A stretch of 64,000 nucleotides of DNA from Firmicutes bacterium UBA5774 (GCA_002418625.1 DIEM01000042.1:1-64000); one strand, 5' to 3'; shown: positions 32,084-40,842, numbered from the stretch's first letter. Program-made: numbers and translations. Notes: generated by a model from the sequence alone, not told the origin.

Positions 32084-33643
32084 ATGAAAAGAAACGACAT
32101 AAAACTTGATATCGCAATCCATAATCGATTTGATTTCGTGGCAAGAGATGCCAAGACCGGTGAAATTGTCGGAGAGTACAAGGCTGAAAACATAATCCTC
32201 AATGGGTTTTGGACAAAACTGCTATCGACCGGGAATGCTGATTGCTATAAGTATATTCATTTCGGTACCGGTGTGGATACTCCCGTGGCGACTGATGTCA
32301 AACTCGGAACGTGGCTCGGATATAAGACTGCACCCGTTTTTAACGCATCGGGGACAATCTATGATTTCACGCACATGTATGACACCGGAATCATCACGAT
32401 GAAAAAGAGCGTGAGGCTCCAAGATACGGAATACAATGGAAACTCAATCTCAGAGGTTGGATATTCTTCTACAACAAGCAGCACGACTGGACTTTTGACA
32501 AAGGCGCTCATCAAAGACCAGAACGGTAACGTGGTTGCTATCGAGAAAACATCTGCCATCGTGCTTGATATTTATGCCACCGTCTTTTTTAGCATCGGAA
32601 CTTCCGGATTCAATTCTGGAAAGATAATTCCACTGCTCCAAGACCCAAATCTCAATTTCAGCCTATTGGCCTGCCTGACCGGGTGTAACTCGTGGCCAAC
32701 ACTGTCCTCCGGATACTGGGGGAACTCCCGGCACTCTAAATATGCAAAGAACACCAATTTTTCAATAGACATGGACGGGGTTTCAACAATAGCGAACGGA
32801 ACTGTTTCGTATAATACCACAAATAAGACAGTAACCTTTACGCTGTCAAATGTCGTTGCCGCAAGTGGGAACCAATCCGGTGGGTTGAGAGCACTATATT
32901 GCAACGGGTTGCTTGTGCATCTCCCGTGCAGCGGATTCGCACAGCCGGTTCTGACGAAAGAGGTCATCGGAACAGGGGACGGAAATACAAAGGATTTCAA
33001 AGCAGCGTTTGGGTATATTCTCAACAACGGAACTGCAAAGGTTTATGTAAATGATGTGGAACAATCATCCGGAGTGACGATTGATTACGGACGCCCATAT
33101 CCAAGGTATGATATTTCCGGAGACATGAACGTACTTTCCACTTGGGGATCTGGATTCACTAAAACAGGAACCGGCCCATACGGAATAGTCCCATCAGAGG
33201 GCGTGTGCCTTGAGAGTGGGTCATTGGGCAGTGAACATTACGGGTCTGCCGGTATGGTTCTAATCACATTTGAGAATCCGTTCTATGAGACAATACCGAT
33301 CACCCATGTCACTGTTGGCAGAACAAAAGTTTACGCATCGAACGATTTGACGAATTGGTACGAATGCGCCTCCAATACCAGCACGGCACTTGAGGTTGCG
33401 GTCAATGCGACATACCAAGGGTATAGGTATTTCCAATACCGAACATCCGGGACATCGCAACCGGCGATGGGTGCCGTATCGTCTACCGTAAACTTAGCAG
33501 CAAAAAATGTCCACTTCGACTCGGCCCCGGCAAATGGTGCGACCATCGCACTCACATATCAGCCGGATTGCATAGCAAAGGATGCAAATCATGTGCTGAA
33601 CAACATCAGTATCACAATGACATTCGCAGAGTACACGCCTTGA
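32084..33643 (+). CDS. Tail fibre or receptor-binding protein
   Basis: This 519-residue protein has an N-terminal part shared by Bacillota tail proteins (IHNRFDFVARDAKTGEIVGEYKAENIILN, about 12-40), followed by Ser, Thr, Asn and Gly-rich beta repeats typical of fibre shafts and tips. A KVYVNDVEQSSGVTIDY segment (about 320-340) resembles fibre-associated domains. It probably touches the host surface. It is not obviously enzymatic. Confidence 0.7.
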   Translation: MKRNDIKLDIAIHNRFDFVARDAKTGEIVGEYKAENIILNGFWTKLLSTGNADCYKYIHFGTGVDTPVATDVKLGTWLGYKTAPVFNASGTIYDFTHMYDTGIITMKKSVRLQDTEYNGNSISEVGYSSTTSSTTGLLTKALIKDQNGNVVAIEKTSAIVLDIYATVFFSIGTSGFNSGKIIPLLQDPNLNFSLLACLTGCNSWPTLSSGYWGNSRHSKYAKNTNFSIDMDGVSTIANGTVSYNTTNKTVTFTLSNVVAASGNQSGGLRALYCNGLLVHLPCSGFAQPVLTKEVIGTGDGNTKDFKAAFGYILNNGTAKVYVNDVEQSSGVTIDYGRPYPRYDISGDMNVLSTWGSGFTKTGTGPYGIVPSEGVCLESGSLGSEHYGSAGMVLITFENPFYETIPITHVTVGRTKVYASNDLTNWYECASNTSTALEVAVNATYQGYRYFQYRTSGTSQPAMGAVSSTVNLAAKNVHFDSAPANGATIALTYQPDCIAKDANHVLNNISITMTFAEYTP

Positions 33644-33665
33644 TAGCGGAGAGGGGGGAAACCCA

Positions 33666-35180
33666 ATGTCTTTAGAATGGGAAGGCTTCATTGATGACGC
33701 TCGATCCGGGAACGTGGGCGGTACATTCGAATATTTCGACACGGAAGCACAGCCGATTATCATAAGGAACACGGATGATGCGCTGATCAGCACCTACGAT
33801 TCAGTGGATCTCGGCCAATGGTTTGACTCTGTATGGGAAAATAACCTAAGGGTGGGAAATTTCGGCCTGTCGCAGTTCGTGCCACGCCACCTATATAACG
33901 GCGAGATCTGGGCGGTAGGGATCACGCCGACACTTGTTCCGGCAGAAACTGGCCAGTTCCCGACGCCTGAAGTGCCGGCCGGATTTTACATCTACCGGTA
34001 CAGCTACTGGAAGGATTTGACGGAGCTGCTGGTCAAGCTCGACACAAATGAGCAGTCAGATAATCTAATCAAGGACGCCGGAGTTGAGATTTGGAACCAG
34101 GATGAGGGCCTGATCAACAAGACGAGCTCGATATTCTCTGGCGGAAGCAAGGTTGTTGCCAGACTAGGGATGGGCGACAGTTCAAAAATGTACGTCAGCA
34201 CGGTCTATGTCGATGAGGTGAGCTGGAGCAAATCAGACGAGACAATGAAACTGGCCGGCCGGAACGCGATCGGATACTATCTGTCCGAACAGACCTTTGA
34301 TGATCAGCGTACATTCACAGGTGACAGGAAATCTGTGCTTGAAGATATCCTGGAATATTCTGGAGTTAATCTGACGAAACTCTTTATTGATCCATCTGGA
34401 ATAGGAGTTCCTTCGGCGCCGGTATTCGATTCACAAGAAACACTCCTGGCCGGGATTGTAAAGATCCTCGATGTTTGGGGCTGGCGCATGATGGAAATGC
34501 CGAACGGATGGGTTGTGATCGGAACGCCGACATATCTGCAAGGATTCTGTAGTCCGGCAATCTTTGAATTTGTCAAAGACCAGGTATTCGCTCGTGACAT
34601 CAGCGTTAATATGGACGGCGTCTATTCAAGACTTGCACTGCAGTCGCAGATCAGCGCCACGGATACAGCGCCGGCGTTCACGCGGACCGTCTACAAGGCT
34701 CTTTCATATTATGACGGCTGGAACGTTGGGAACCGAAAGACCCTCTATATACAGACACTGGATGACCAGAGCGAAGCGGACATGAACACGCTTATCGACG
34801 AGTACGCGAAGGCATATCAGTATATCGGGGCGACGTTCACGCTGGACATCCCAATCAGGACGGAAATGCAAGCCGGAGATGTGATCCAGATCACAGACGC
34901 GGAAACTGACGACTACCTGCAGCAGGGCATAGTGACAGGGGTCAGCCATACGGTCGATGCAAAGGGCGGATCAGCCAGGACGACTGTCAGCATTAACACC
35001 GGTGGCACGATCCTCGACGAGTCAGGTGTGATCACAACATACACGGCAGCTGACGTCACCGGCGACACTAGGCGTCGGGAGCTGATCGACGTGATCAGAA
35101 AAGCGATCAAGAAAGAAGCGGCCAAGAAGAAGACGGTTTCAGCAGGCGGCTCGACGGTCATTGATGGAGGTGAGCTCTGA
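33666..35180 (+). CDS. Baseplate hub, XkdQ/gpD-like tail protein
   Basis: This 504-residue protein resembles XkdQ/YqbQ hub proteins: KLAGRNAIGYYLSEQTF (about 196-212), a GWRMMEMPNGWVVIG segment and a C-terminal oligonucleotide-fold-like part (RTEMQAGDVIQITDAETDDYLQQGIVTGVSHTVD). Hubs hold the tail tube tip and fibres. It is unusual that it follows rather than precedes the fibre-like gene at 32084. Confidence 0.65.
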   Translation: MSLEWEGFIDDARSGNVGGTFEYFDTEAQPIIIRNTDDALISTYDSVDLGQWFDSVWENNLRVGNFGLSQFVPRHLYNGEIWAVGITPTLVPAETGQFPTPEVPAGFYIYRYSYWKDLTELLVKLDTNEQSDNLIKDAGVEIWNQDEGLINKTSSIFSGGSKVVARLGMGDSSKMYVSTVYVDEVSWSKSDETMKLAGRNAIGYYLSEQTFDDQRTFTGDRKSVLEDILEYSGVNLTKLFIDPSGIGVPSAPVFDSQETLLAGIVKILDVWGWRMMEMPNGWVVIGTPTYLQGFCSPAIFEFVKDQVFARDISVNMDGVYSRLALQSQISATDTAPAFTRTVYKALSYYDGWNVGNRKTLYIQTLDDQSEADMNTLIDEYAKAYQYIGATFTLDIPIRTEMQAGDVIQITDAETDDYLQQGIVTGVSHTVDAKGGSARTTVSINTGGTILDESGVITTYTAADVTGDTRRRELIDVIRKAIKKEAAKKKTVSAGGSTVIDGGEL

Positions 35181-36256
35181 TGGCATACACGATAAAGGTT
35201 ACAAGAGCGACAGCCGCCAGGTGGCTTGAGCTTGATCCAGTGCTGGCGGCCGGAGAGCCCGGTTTCGAAAAGGATACGAATAAACTTAAGATAGGGGATG
35301 GGACCACAGCATGGTCCCTTCTTGCTTATGTGGCCGGAGGAAGTTCAGGAGGCGGGACAATCTGGCTTGAAGGATCCGGAGTCCCCGATAACGGGACGGG
35401 TACCGAAGGATCTTATTACATCAATACACTGAACGGGGATGTATACATCAAGGGCCCGTCGGTTTGGTCGTTCCTGCTGAATATCAAGGGAGCTGATGGA
35501 GCGGATGGTTCGGACGGGGTCGATGGAATCAATTGGTATTCCGGGACAGTGGATCCCACGACACAGGGCATCGATGGTGAGCTTTATCTGAACACGACGA
35601 GCTGTGACGTATTCAAGAAGATTTCGGGAACCTGGGCGCTGCAGGTCAACATTAAGGGAGTCACGGGGGACCCGGGTACGGATGGGACAAATGGAGCCAC
35701 TTGGCTCTCTGGAACTGGCGCTCCGAGCAGTGGTTTAGGTGCCGATAATGATTTTTATCTAGACACTACAACCAAGAATGTTTATAAAAAGACATCTGGA
35801 GCGTGGGCGGTTATCTGTAACTTATTGGTTACCGCACAAACGGCTCGCGCTAGTCTTGGGAGTTCGAACTTTGATGTTGGCACTTCTACATGGACCACTA
35901 TAGACTGGGTAAATGAAGTAATAGACGACGTTGGAGCGATTGATATTACAAACTATCCGAAACGTATAACGGTGCCAGCCGGTTATACACGGATTTGTCT
36001 TAAAGCTTATGTGCCATTTGTTAATAGCACCTCGGCTTATAGATTCGCACAGGTGCGAAAAAACGGTACGGGCAATCCGATCGTTATGACAGCAAGTGGC
36101 GGCGCATATGAAACAGGTTTGATACTCGATACTGGTTGGATAAGTTGCTCCGAGGGCGATTATTATGAGGTTTTAGCGGATTCGACCGGCGGGCAGGATG
36201 TATTAGGCTCTGGAACTTGGGGTGGCCCTGCATGGTTCCAAGCAGAATTTGCTTAA
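35180..36256 (+). CDS. Modular tail fibre with Mtd_N-like start, triple repeat and C1q-like tip
   Basis: This 358-residue protein starts with an Mtd_N/hyaluronidase-type anchor (WLELDPVLAAGEPGFEKDTNKLKIGDGTTAWSLL, about 14-47). Three related repeats follow (about 61-105, 119-160 and 176-215), each W-x-G-x-G/V-x-P...G-x2-YxNT..VYxK-x2-W, joined by collagen-like G-x-y linkers (ADGADGSDGVDG, GDPGTDGTNG). The last 130 residues look like a C1q/TNF-type jelly roll. Codon use in the last third (from about 35820) is visibly more AT-rich, suggesting tip exchange. It likely binds the host surface. Confidence 0.75.
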   Translation: MAYTIKVTRATAARWLELDPVLAAGEPGFEKDTNKLKIGDGTTAWSLLAYVAGGSSGGGTIWLEGSGVPDNGTGTEGSYYINTLNGDVYIKGPSVWSFLLNIKGADGADGSDGVDGINWYSGTVDPTTQGIDGELYLNTTSCDVFKKISGTWALQVNIKGVTGDPGTDGTNGATWLSGTGAPSSGLGADNDFYLDTTTKNVYKKTSGAWAVICNLLVTAQTARASLGSSNFDVGTSTWTTIDWVNEVIDDVGAIDITNYPKRITVPAGYTRICLKAYVPFVNSTSAYRFAQVRKNGTGNPIVMTASGGAYETGLILDTGWISCSEGDYYEVLADSTGGQDVLGSGTWGGPAWFQAEFA

Positions 36257-36266
36257 GGAGGCGAGA

Positions 36267-36785
36267 ATGGAACATTTTTTAGATTATTGCAGCAAGGCGG
36301 CCTCTGGGTCGAAACCATTCTGGGGATGCCTCTTGGGTGTCCTTAATTATATCCTGTTCCCGGACGAGGCATTTTTCACTGCAGCGGTGGCTGTGGGTGG
36401 GACGATGATACTTGACATCATCACGAAGTATGTCGCGCTCTCGGCAAAGAATGGAGGCTTCTGCAACGCATTCAAAACGCGCGCCATCAACTCAAATTCG
36501 TTTTGGTCCGGGACGGCCATCAAGTTATATTCCTACCTCGTGATTGCCATTCTCGCTGGACTTTCGTACAGAGTCGTACAGCTGGAGCAGGTAAGCGTGT
36601 TCTTCGCCTCGGTCGTATATACAATCCTGTTCCTGCGGGAGGTGCAGAGCATCTGCGAAAACCTGAGAGACGCTGGGGCGCCTGTTGAATGGCTGATATT
36701 CTGGACCAAGAAAAAACAAGACCAGATACTTGAAACAGACGATACACCGAAGGAAGGAGGCGGGAGCGATGCCGAAACCATTTGA
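36267..36785 (+). CDS. Holin, Phage_holin_4 type
   Basis: This 172-residue protein has hydrophobic segments at about 17-55 and 88-105 and 112-130 and the FKTRAINSNSFWSGTAIKLYSYLVI motif of Clostridium phage toxin-secretion/lysis holins (holin_4/Cph1). It permeabilises the membrane at lysis. AAGGAGG precedes ATG 36267; the frame from 36222 begins inside the fibre gene. It overlaps the endolysin gene. Confidence 0.85.
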   Translation: MEHFLDYCSKAASGSKPFWGCLLGVLNYILFPDEAFFTAAVAVGGTMILDIITKYVALSAKNGGFCNAFKTRAINSNSFWSGTAIKLYSYLVIAILAGLSYRVVQLEQVSVFFASVVYTILFLREVQSICENLRDAGAPVEWLIFWTKKKQDQILETDDTPKEGGGSDAETI

Positions 36786-37455
36786 GAAGCTAACCACAGA
36801 GCAACTGCTTGCCCGGCTGGACAAGATCATCTTCAAGCAGTTGCACATCCATCATACCTGGCGCCCGAATAAATCGAATTTCGACGGCACCAATCACTCG
36901 AAGCTCCAGGATGGGATGTACAACTATCATACAAAGACGAACGGCTGGACGGATATTGGCCAGCATGTGACGCTCTTCCCTGATGGGACATTTCTCACCG
37001 GGCGGGCCTTTGATGTGTCGCCGGCCAGTATAAAGGGCTGGAATACCGGGGCATTCGCCGTGGAGATGCTCGGAGACTTCGACACCGGCCACGAGAAGCT
37101 GGAAGGCGCCCAGAAGGAAAGCATCCTGGCATTGGCTAGATACTTCCTGAAGAAGTATGGCGAGAGCACGATCAAGTTCCACAGGGAAGGTCCTGACGTG
37201 ACCAAGACCTGTCCGGGATCTGGAATCGACAAGACCGCATTCATGAAGGAGGCAAAGCTTATGGGAACAATATTCAAGGATGTGCCGGACACCAGATGGT
37301 CCGCGAAATACATCAAGGCAGCGAAGGATCTTGACATCATCCGGGGCGATTCTGATGGCAATTTCAGGCCGGAAGGATACATCACCCGAGAGGAAGCAGC
37401 CGTCCTGATCATCAGGACCTACGAGAAAATAACAGGAAAGAAGGTAACGGAATGA
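36769..37455 (+). CDS. N-acetylmuramoyl-L-alanine amidase with SLH domain (endolysin)
   Basis: This 228-residue endolysin has an Amidase_2/PGRP catalytic domain (about 22-155) with zinc ligands H28 or H29 (HIHHTW), H138 (FHREGP) and C148 (TCPG). A single SLH-like segment (about 170-225: FKDVPDTRWSAKYIKAAKDLDIIRGDSDGNFRPEGYITREEAA) probably anchors it to wall polysaccharide. It cuts the stem peptide from muramic acid. GGAGG is 9 nt before ATG 36769. Confidence 0.9.
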   Translation: MPKPFEKLTTEQLLARLDKIIFKQLHIHHTWRPNKSNFDGTNHSKLQDGMYNYHTKTNGWTDIGQHVTLFPDGTFLTGRAFDVSPASIKGWNTGAFAVEMLGDFDTGHEKLEGAQKESILALARYFLKKYGESTIKFHREGPDVTKTCPGSGIDKTAFMKEAKLMGTIFKDVPDTRWSAKYIKAAKDLDIIRGDSDGNFRPEGYITREEAAVLIIRTYEKITGKKVTE

Positions 37456-37766
37456 ACGAACTTTATATCCAACTCGCATTGCTGATCATTTCACTGATCG
37501 GCATACTGATCACCTACGTCTTGGTGCCCTTCCTGAAGGCTAGGACGACTGAGACCCAGCAGAAACAAGCTGAGTTCTGGGTCAAGGTCGCGGTCGAGGC
37601 CGCTGAGCAGATCATCAACAAAGCCGGCGCCGGACTGGACAAGAAGGCATACGTGTTGTCAGTGCTGAACGAAAAGGGGATCAAGGTTACTGCTGAACAG
37701 CTAGATACTCTTATTGAAGCGGCCGTGTATCAGCTGAACAAGGCGAAGGCTGCCGCTACGACATAA
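37452..37766 (+). CDS. LLH-family phage holin
   Basis: This 104-residue protein has one N-terminal transmembrane helix (about 7-28), then an amphipathic coiled region (QAEFWVKVAVEAAEQI, about 39-54) and EKGIKVTAEQLDTLIEAAVYQLN, the signature of LLH holins (Phage_holin_6_1). Two holin-like proteins flank the endolysin; one may be an antiholin. Confidence 0.85.
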   Translation: MNELYIQLALLIISLIGILITYVLVPFLKARTTETQQKQAEFWVKVAVEAAEQIINKAGAGLDKKAYVLSVLNEKGIKVTAEQLDTLIEAAVYQLNKAKAAATT

Positions 37767-37791
37767 TTTGACTTTAGCGCAAAAACGAGCG

Positions 37792-37822
37792 AAAGGCTCC
37801 AACTTCTGTGGGGGCCTTTTTT
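37792..37822 (+). terminator. Terminator of the late operon
   Basis: AAAGGCTCC pairs with GGGGGCCTTTT around an ACTTCTG-type loop, ending in T6. Confidence 0.8.
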
Positions 37823-37872
37823 AATCGCAACAAAAAAACATAAAAAAAACAACGGTGTGGCACACATATTGC

Positions 37873-37902
37873 TTGAAAACGCATTGCGCAATACTATATA
37901 AT
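37873..37902 (+). promoter_or_regulatory. Promoter of the post-lysis cargo region
   Basis: TTGAAA (37873-37878), 18-nt spacer and consensus TATAAT (37897-37902). It can express the region beside attR in the lysogen. Confidence 0.75.
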
Positions 37903-37912
37903 GTTTATAGTA

Positions 37913-37938
37913 AAAGAGAACCGTCAATGGTTCTCTTT
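37913..37938 (+). repeat. Perfect 10-bp hairpin just after the promoter
   Basis: AAAGAGAACC-GTCAAT-GGTTCTCTTT begins about 4 nt after the predicted start site, so the transcript would begin with this hairpin. There is no long T-run, so it is not an obvious terminator; it may protect a 5' end or act as an operator. Confidence 0.65.
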
Positions 37939-37955
37939 CGAAATGCTTTGTAAAT

Positions 37956-38018
37956 TGTGATAACATCTGCTATCTGATAATGTTAGTTCGCAACTAAACT
38001 TTATCAGATGTTATCGCA
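37956..38018. repeat. Nested inverted repeats near attR
   Basis: An outer stem GATAACATCTG (37959-37969) with CAGATGTTATC (38005-38015) encloses an inner stem ATCTGATAA/TTATCAGAT that continues into GTTAGTT/AACTAA. The word ATCTGATAA and its relatives recur several times. It lies in a 330-bp gene-free stretch (37767-38096) and could be a large RNA hairpin or protein-binding sites. Confidence 0.7.
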
Positions 38019-38096
38019 TTTTGCAATATATTCTCGAAATTTTGTAAAACAATTTTTATGCGTTTCGAGGAAATTTAAAAAATGGGAGGTGAGAGG

Positions 38097-38213
38097 ATGT
38101 ACATTTATGTAGCCTCTATCACCACCAGGGACGGGCGCAAAATCTATGCTAGATGGTATGGGAAAAAAGCGTTCCGGATCTGGGTTGACGATAAGCCAAC
38201 CGACGAAGAATAA
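38097..38213 (+). CDS. Small 38-residue phage protein
   Basis: GGGAGGTGAG precedes ATG 38097 well. The product is short, beta-rich and basic (MYIYVASITTRDGRKIYARWYG, then FRIWVDD). It is followed by a perfect terminator. Function unknown. Confidence 0.65.
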   Translation: MYIYVASITTRDGRKIYARWYGKKAFRIWVDDKPTDEE

Positions 38214-38221
38214 CTAAAGAG

Positions 38222-38250
38222 AAACTCCGCCAAGATAGCTGGCGGAGTTT
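38222..38250 (+). terminator. Terminator after the 38-residue gene
   Basis: AAACTCCGCC (38222-38231) pairs with GGCGGAGTTT (38241-38250) around a short loop, followed by ATTAT. Confidence 0.7.
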
Positions 38251-38271
38251 ATTATAGAATAGGAGTAATTT

Positions 38272-38571
38272 ATGAGTAACCAAATTTATTCCCCAAAAGA
38301 ATTAGCTTCGAAAAAGAAGGAAAATTTTAAACAGGGCGAAACATTCGCGCGATGTTTTCGTGATACCCGGAAAAGCTATTTTGGAAAATTGAAAATCAAG
38401 CATTTAGATAAGATGATAGAGAATAATGAATTCGAAGACATCTTTGCGATAGAGGGCGAATTCAGCAAGACATATCAATTTATTTCAAGCAGAGAAACGA
38501 ATAAAGTTCTGAGAATATGGACAATCGCTATTGGGTTAATGACATTCGCAATGTTTGTCATGACCGCTTGA
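38272..38571 (+). CDS. Tail-anchored small protein near attR
   Basis: This 99-residue protein is charged and soluble for about 78 residues and ends in one hydrophobic helix (about 81-98, IWTIAIGLMTFAMFVM), so it is probably anchored by its C-terminus to the membrane. AGGAG precedes it. Place and AT-richness suggest prophage cargo. I recognise no family. Confidence 0.65.
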   Translation: MSNQIYSPKELASKKKENFKQGETFARCFRDTRKSYFGKLKIKHLDKMIENNEFEDIFAIEGEFSKTYQFISSRETNKVLRIWTIAIGLMTFAMFVMTA

Positions 38572-38608
38572 ATAATCTATGAATGAAGCCAGAGCAAAAT
38601 AAGTAGAA

Positions 38609-38636
38609 GCCCTTTGGGCTGGTGGGGGCCTTTTTT
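38609..38636 (+). terminator. Terminator after the tail-anchored gene
   Basis: GCCC and GGGC halves surround an internal CTTTGGGCTGGTG stretch, followed by T6. The GTGGGGGCC-T6 ending resembles that of the terminator at 37792-37822. Confidence 0.55.
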
Positions 38637-38719
38637 ATTTATACCTGCCGGTGCCAAGCCGGTGTCCTTATCAACAAGGATCACGTTATTCCAACGTGAA
38701 TCAGCCTTTTTTTACTGAA

Positions 38720-38811
38720 TTCCCAAGCCGGCAATGTGGGTTCGATTCCCATCGCCCGCTCCAATTGCAAAAGCGGCAAAACACTTGAATTTTCAATGTG
38801 TAAGCCGCTTT
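38720..38811. repeat. attR: tRNA-Gly 3' remnant and original terminator
   Basis: The first 48 bp repeat attL exactly and contain the tRNA 3' part from the anticodon loop through CCA, without a 5' half. The original chromosomal terminator follows (AAAAGCGGC 38769-38777 with GCCGCTTT). It is not a functional tRNA. It marks the right end of the prophage. Confidence 0.95.
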
Positions 38812-38900
38812 CTCATTTCTGTTTATTGGGCCGTATTTTTTTTGACTTGACCGTTTCCCCTCGAATTCACATACTGTTAAACCCCAAAATGCATAGTATG

Positions 38901-40595
38901 TTAATTATTACGAATCTTGTCAATGAATAATTTTGCAAGTTCCGGATCGAACTGTGTGCCGAGATTGTTTTTTATTTCTTCGATCGCTTCATTCTTAGAC
39001 AAAGCAGGTCTGTATGCCCGGTTTTCAGTCATAGCGTCAAAAGAATCCACGATTGATATGATACGTGAAATTATTGGTATTTCATGACCCTTTAATCCCT
39101 GAGGGTATCCGTTCCCATCCCAGCGCTCGTGATGGTAGAGAATATATTCAGCTATTGGCATCAATTCGATTGTCGACTGCGCAATTCTATAGCCCACTTC
39201 AGGATGCCTCTTTATTTCCTTCCATTCCTGATCAGTCAGTTTCCCCTTCTTTGATAGGATTCGGTGGTCGATGCTCATTTTGCCAATGTCATGCAAAGAG
39301 GCTGATAGTTCAAGATAAAAGAGCTCTTTCTCCGAAAGATCAATCGACTGTCCAATTATTTTGGAATAATTGACCAGCCGTTCTGCATGCTCAGCCGTTT
39401 CATTGCTTTTCTCTATCATAGTCGCTTTTATTGAATTCATTAAATCGCTGCGAACACTGCTTCGATGGAGCAGCTTTTTCTTACTCATAAGATCTTCAGC
39501 ATTATTGATAATATCCGTCAGATCCTCTTCCACGGATTCTTTAATGGCAAAGCCGGTTGAAATGCTTGGCGTTATAACATTATTGCCACACTGTATTGTT
39601 GCGTTTTCGCAAGCCTTCTGGATTCTATCGCATATCTTTTTGGCGATTTCATTCGAGGTTTGTGGGAGAAATATACAGAATTCATCTCCACCTATTCGAG
39701 ATATGATATCTTCGCGCCGGCAGCATTTTCGCAGAATGTTACTCATTTCAATGAGCAGCATATCGCCTGTGTTGTAACCGAACGCGTCATTAATAAGCTT
39801 TAGGCCATCCACATCCGCGAAAATAATTGCGAGAGGCAATTGCCTTGACTGATCATACCGCAGCTTTTCTTCCTCGAAAAATCGACGGTTATAGAGTTTT
39901 GTCAACGCATCGTGATAACTTAGGTAATGAATTTCCTCTTCCCGGTGTTTGCGCTCTGTAATATCTCTGCTTATACCGATAAGCCCAATGAAATTATCGC
40001 CTGAATCATAATACGGTGTTTTTATAGTTTCAAGATAAGCGATTTTACCATCCGGATAAGTTACGAGCTCTTCGTTTCTATGCGCGCTATTTTGGCTCAT
40101 CATTTTTACATCCATTGCCCTGAATAAATCAGCCATGTCTTTATCAAACAGTTCATAATCTGTCGAACCGATGATCTTGCTGCTATCAAATCCTACAAAT
40201 TCTTCAAAAGCCTTATTGCAGCCGGTATAAATGAAGTCCGGACTCTTGTAGAAGATCAGATCGGGTGTTGAGTTGAGCAGTGATTCCATCAATACCTGTT
40301 TCTGTTCAATTCCGCCATTAAGCTCCCCTAATAATTCTTCATTCCGCTTTCTCTCAATCATTTCATTGTTCATATTTTCAACAGATCTAGAAATATTTCT
40401 CAGGAAAAAAGACATTAGAATATACAGCACCGCTCCGGTTGCCAATACAAATATCAACCCTTTTATGATACTTACTATTTGTATTTTGCTGCTGACTTCA
40501 AAGAATGCTCCTACCAATCCATCCGAAATGAATATCCATAAAAAGCCAAATAGAATATAGGCTAATGATATTTTTATAGCTTGCTTTTCATTCAT
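38901..40595 (-). CDS. PAS-GGDEF-HD-GYP cyclic-di-GMP regulator
   Basis: This 564-residue membrane protein has two transmembrane helices (about 9-30 and 40-63), a short coiled coil, a PAS domain (about 100-215, PDLIFYKSPDFIYTGCNKAFEEFVG), a GGDEF domain with intact GGDEF (302-306), and an HD-GYP domain (HDIGK at 435-439, HHERWDGNGYP at 488-498). Both active-site motifs look intact, so it could make and destroy c-di-GMP, with the PAS domain sensing a ligand. It lies just beyond attR and is chromosomal. Confidence 0.95.
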   Translation of the reverse strand: MNEKQAIKISLAYILFGFLWIFISDGLVGAFFEVSSKIQIVSIIKGLIFVLATGAVLYILMSFFLRNISRSVENMNNEMIERKRNEELLGELNGGIEQKQVLMESLLNSTPDLIFYKSPDFIYTGCNKAFEEFVGFDSSKIIGSTDYELFDKDMADLFRAMDVKMMSQNSAHRNEELVTYPDGKIAYLETIKTPYYDSGDNFIGLIGISRDITERKHREEEIHYLSYHDALTKLYNRRFFEEEKLRYDQSRQLPLAIIFADVDGLKLINDAFGYNTGDMLLIEMSNILRKCCRREDIISRIGGDEFCIFLPQTSNEIAKKICDRIQKACENATIQCGNNVITPSISTGFAIKESVEEDLTDIINNAEDLMSKKKLLHRSSVRSDLMNSIKATMIEKSNETAEHAERLVNYSKIIGQSIDLSEKELFYLELSASLHDIGKMSIDHRILSKKGKLTDQEWKEIKRHPEVGYRIAQSTIELMPIAEYILYHHERWDGNGYPQGLKGHEIPIISRIISIVDSFDAMTENRAYRPALSKNEAIEEIKNNLGTQFDPELAKLFIDKIRNN

Positions 40596-40782
40596 TTATT
40601 TCTCCCCTGAAACTGTGACGATTGCTGCATAATTCCAAATTAATTGCTGGATAAGAGATTAAATATATGCGATTCGATCTTCAATCCATTGCCAGTATAC
40701 CATAATAGCTTGAATTATTCAATTTTTGATGATGGAGTGACTGGACCGGCTGTAGAGATTGCTCCATATCGGCCGTATGAAT

Positions 40783-40842
40783 CAATCCCGAGCCCGCCCC
40801 GGCCTGATGCGGGATTGTATTTTTGGGTATTAGGGCTATACT
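40783..40842 (+). promoter_or_regulatory. Hairpin and promoter upstream of the barnase gene
   Basis: CAATCCCG (40783-40790) pairs with CGGGATTG (40810-40817), with TATTTTT after it. Overlapping its end is a promoter: TTGTAT (40815-40820), 16-nt spacer, TATACT (40837-40842). The hairpin may insulate the gene from upstream transcription. The 280 bp between 40596 and 40877 hold no other gene I accept. Confidence 0.6.

Larger units (their letters stand above)
1334..38767. mobile_element. Complete siphovirus-type prophage integrated in tRNA-Gly
   Basis: A 48-bp direct repeat (1334-1381 and 38720-38767) bounds integrase, immunity, replication, packaging, head, tail and lysis modules in the order usual for temperate Bacillota siphoviruses. 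The terminase, portal, Phage_min_cap2 and P22-type coat genes place the head module with PBSX/A118/SPP1-like phages. Structural genes are intact apart from a G8 frameshift in the portal gene, and one repressor gene is broken. Cargo lies at four places: the left arm (AbiF, HsdR-N), the lysogeny operon (membrane proteins, lipoprotein), before the terminase (YfbU-like) and beside attR. Confidence 0.95.

Noticed and set aside
35180..36256. Diversity-generating retroelement target, suggested by the Mtd_N-like start
   Set aside because: There is no reverse transcriptase and no template repeat in the window.
38720..38763. Second tRNA-Gly
   Set aside because: Only the 3' half is present; it is the attR remnant.
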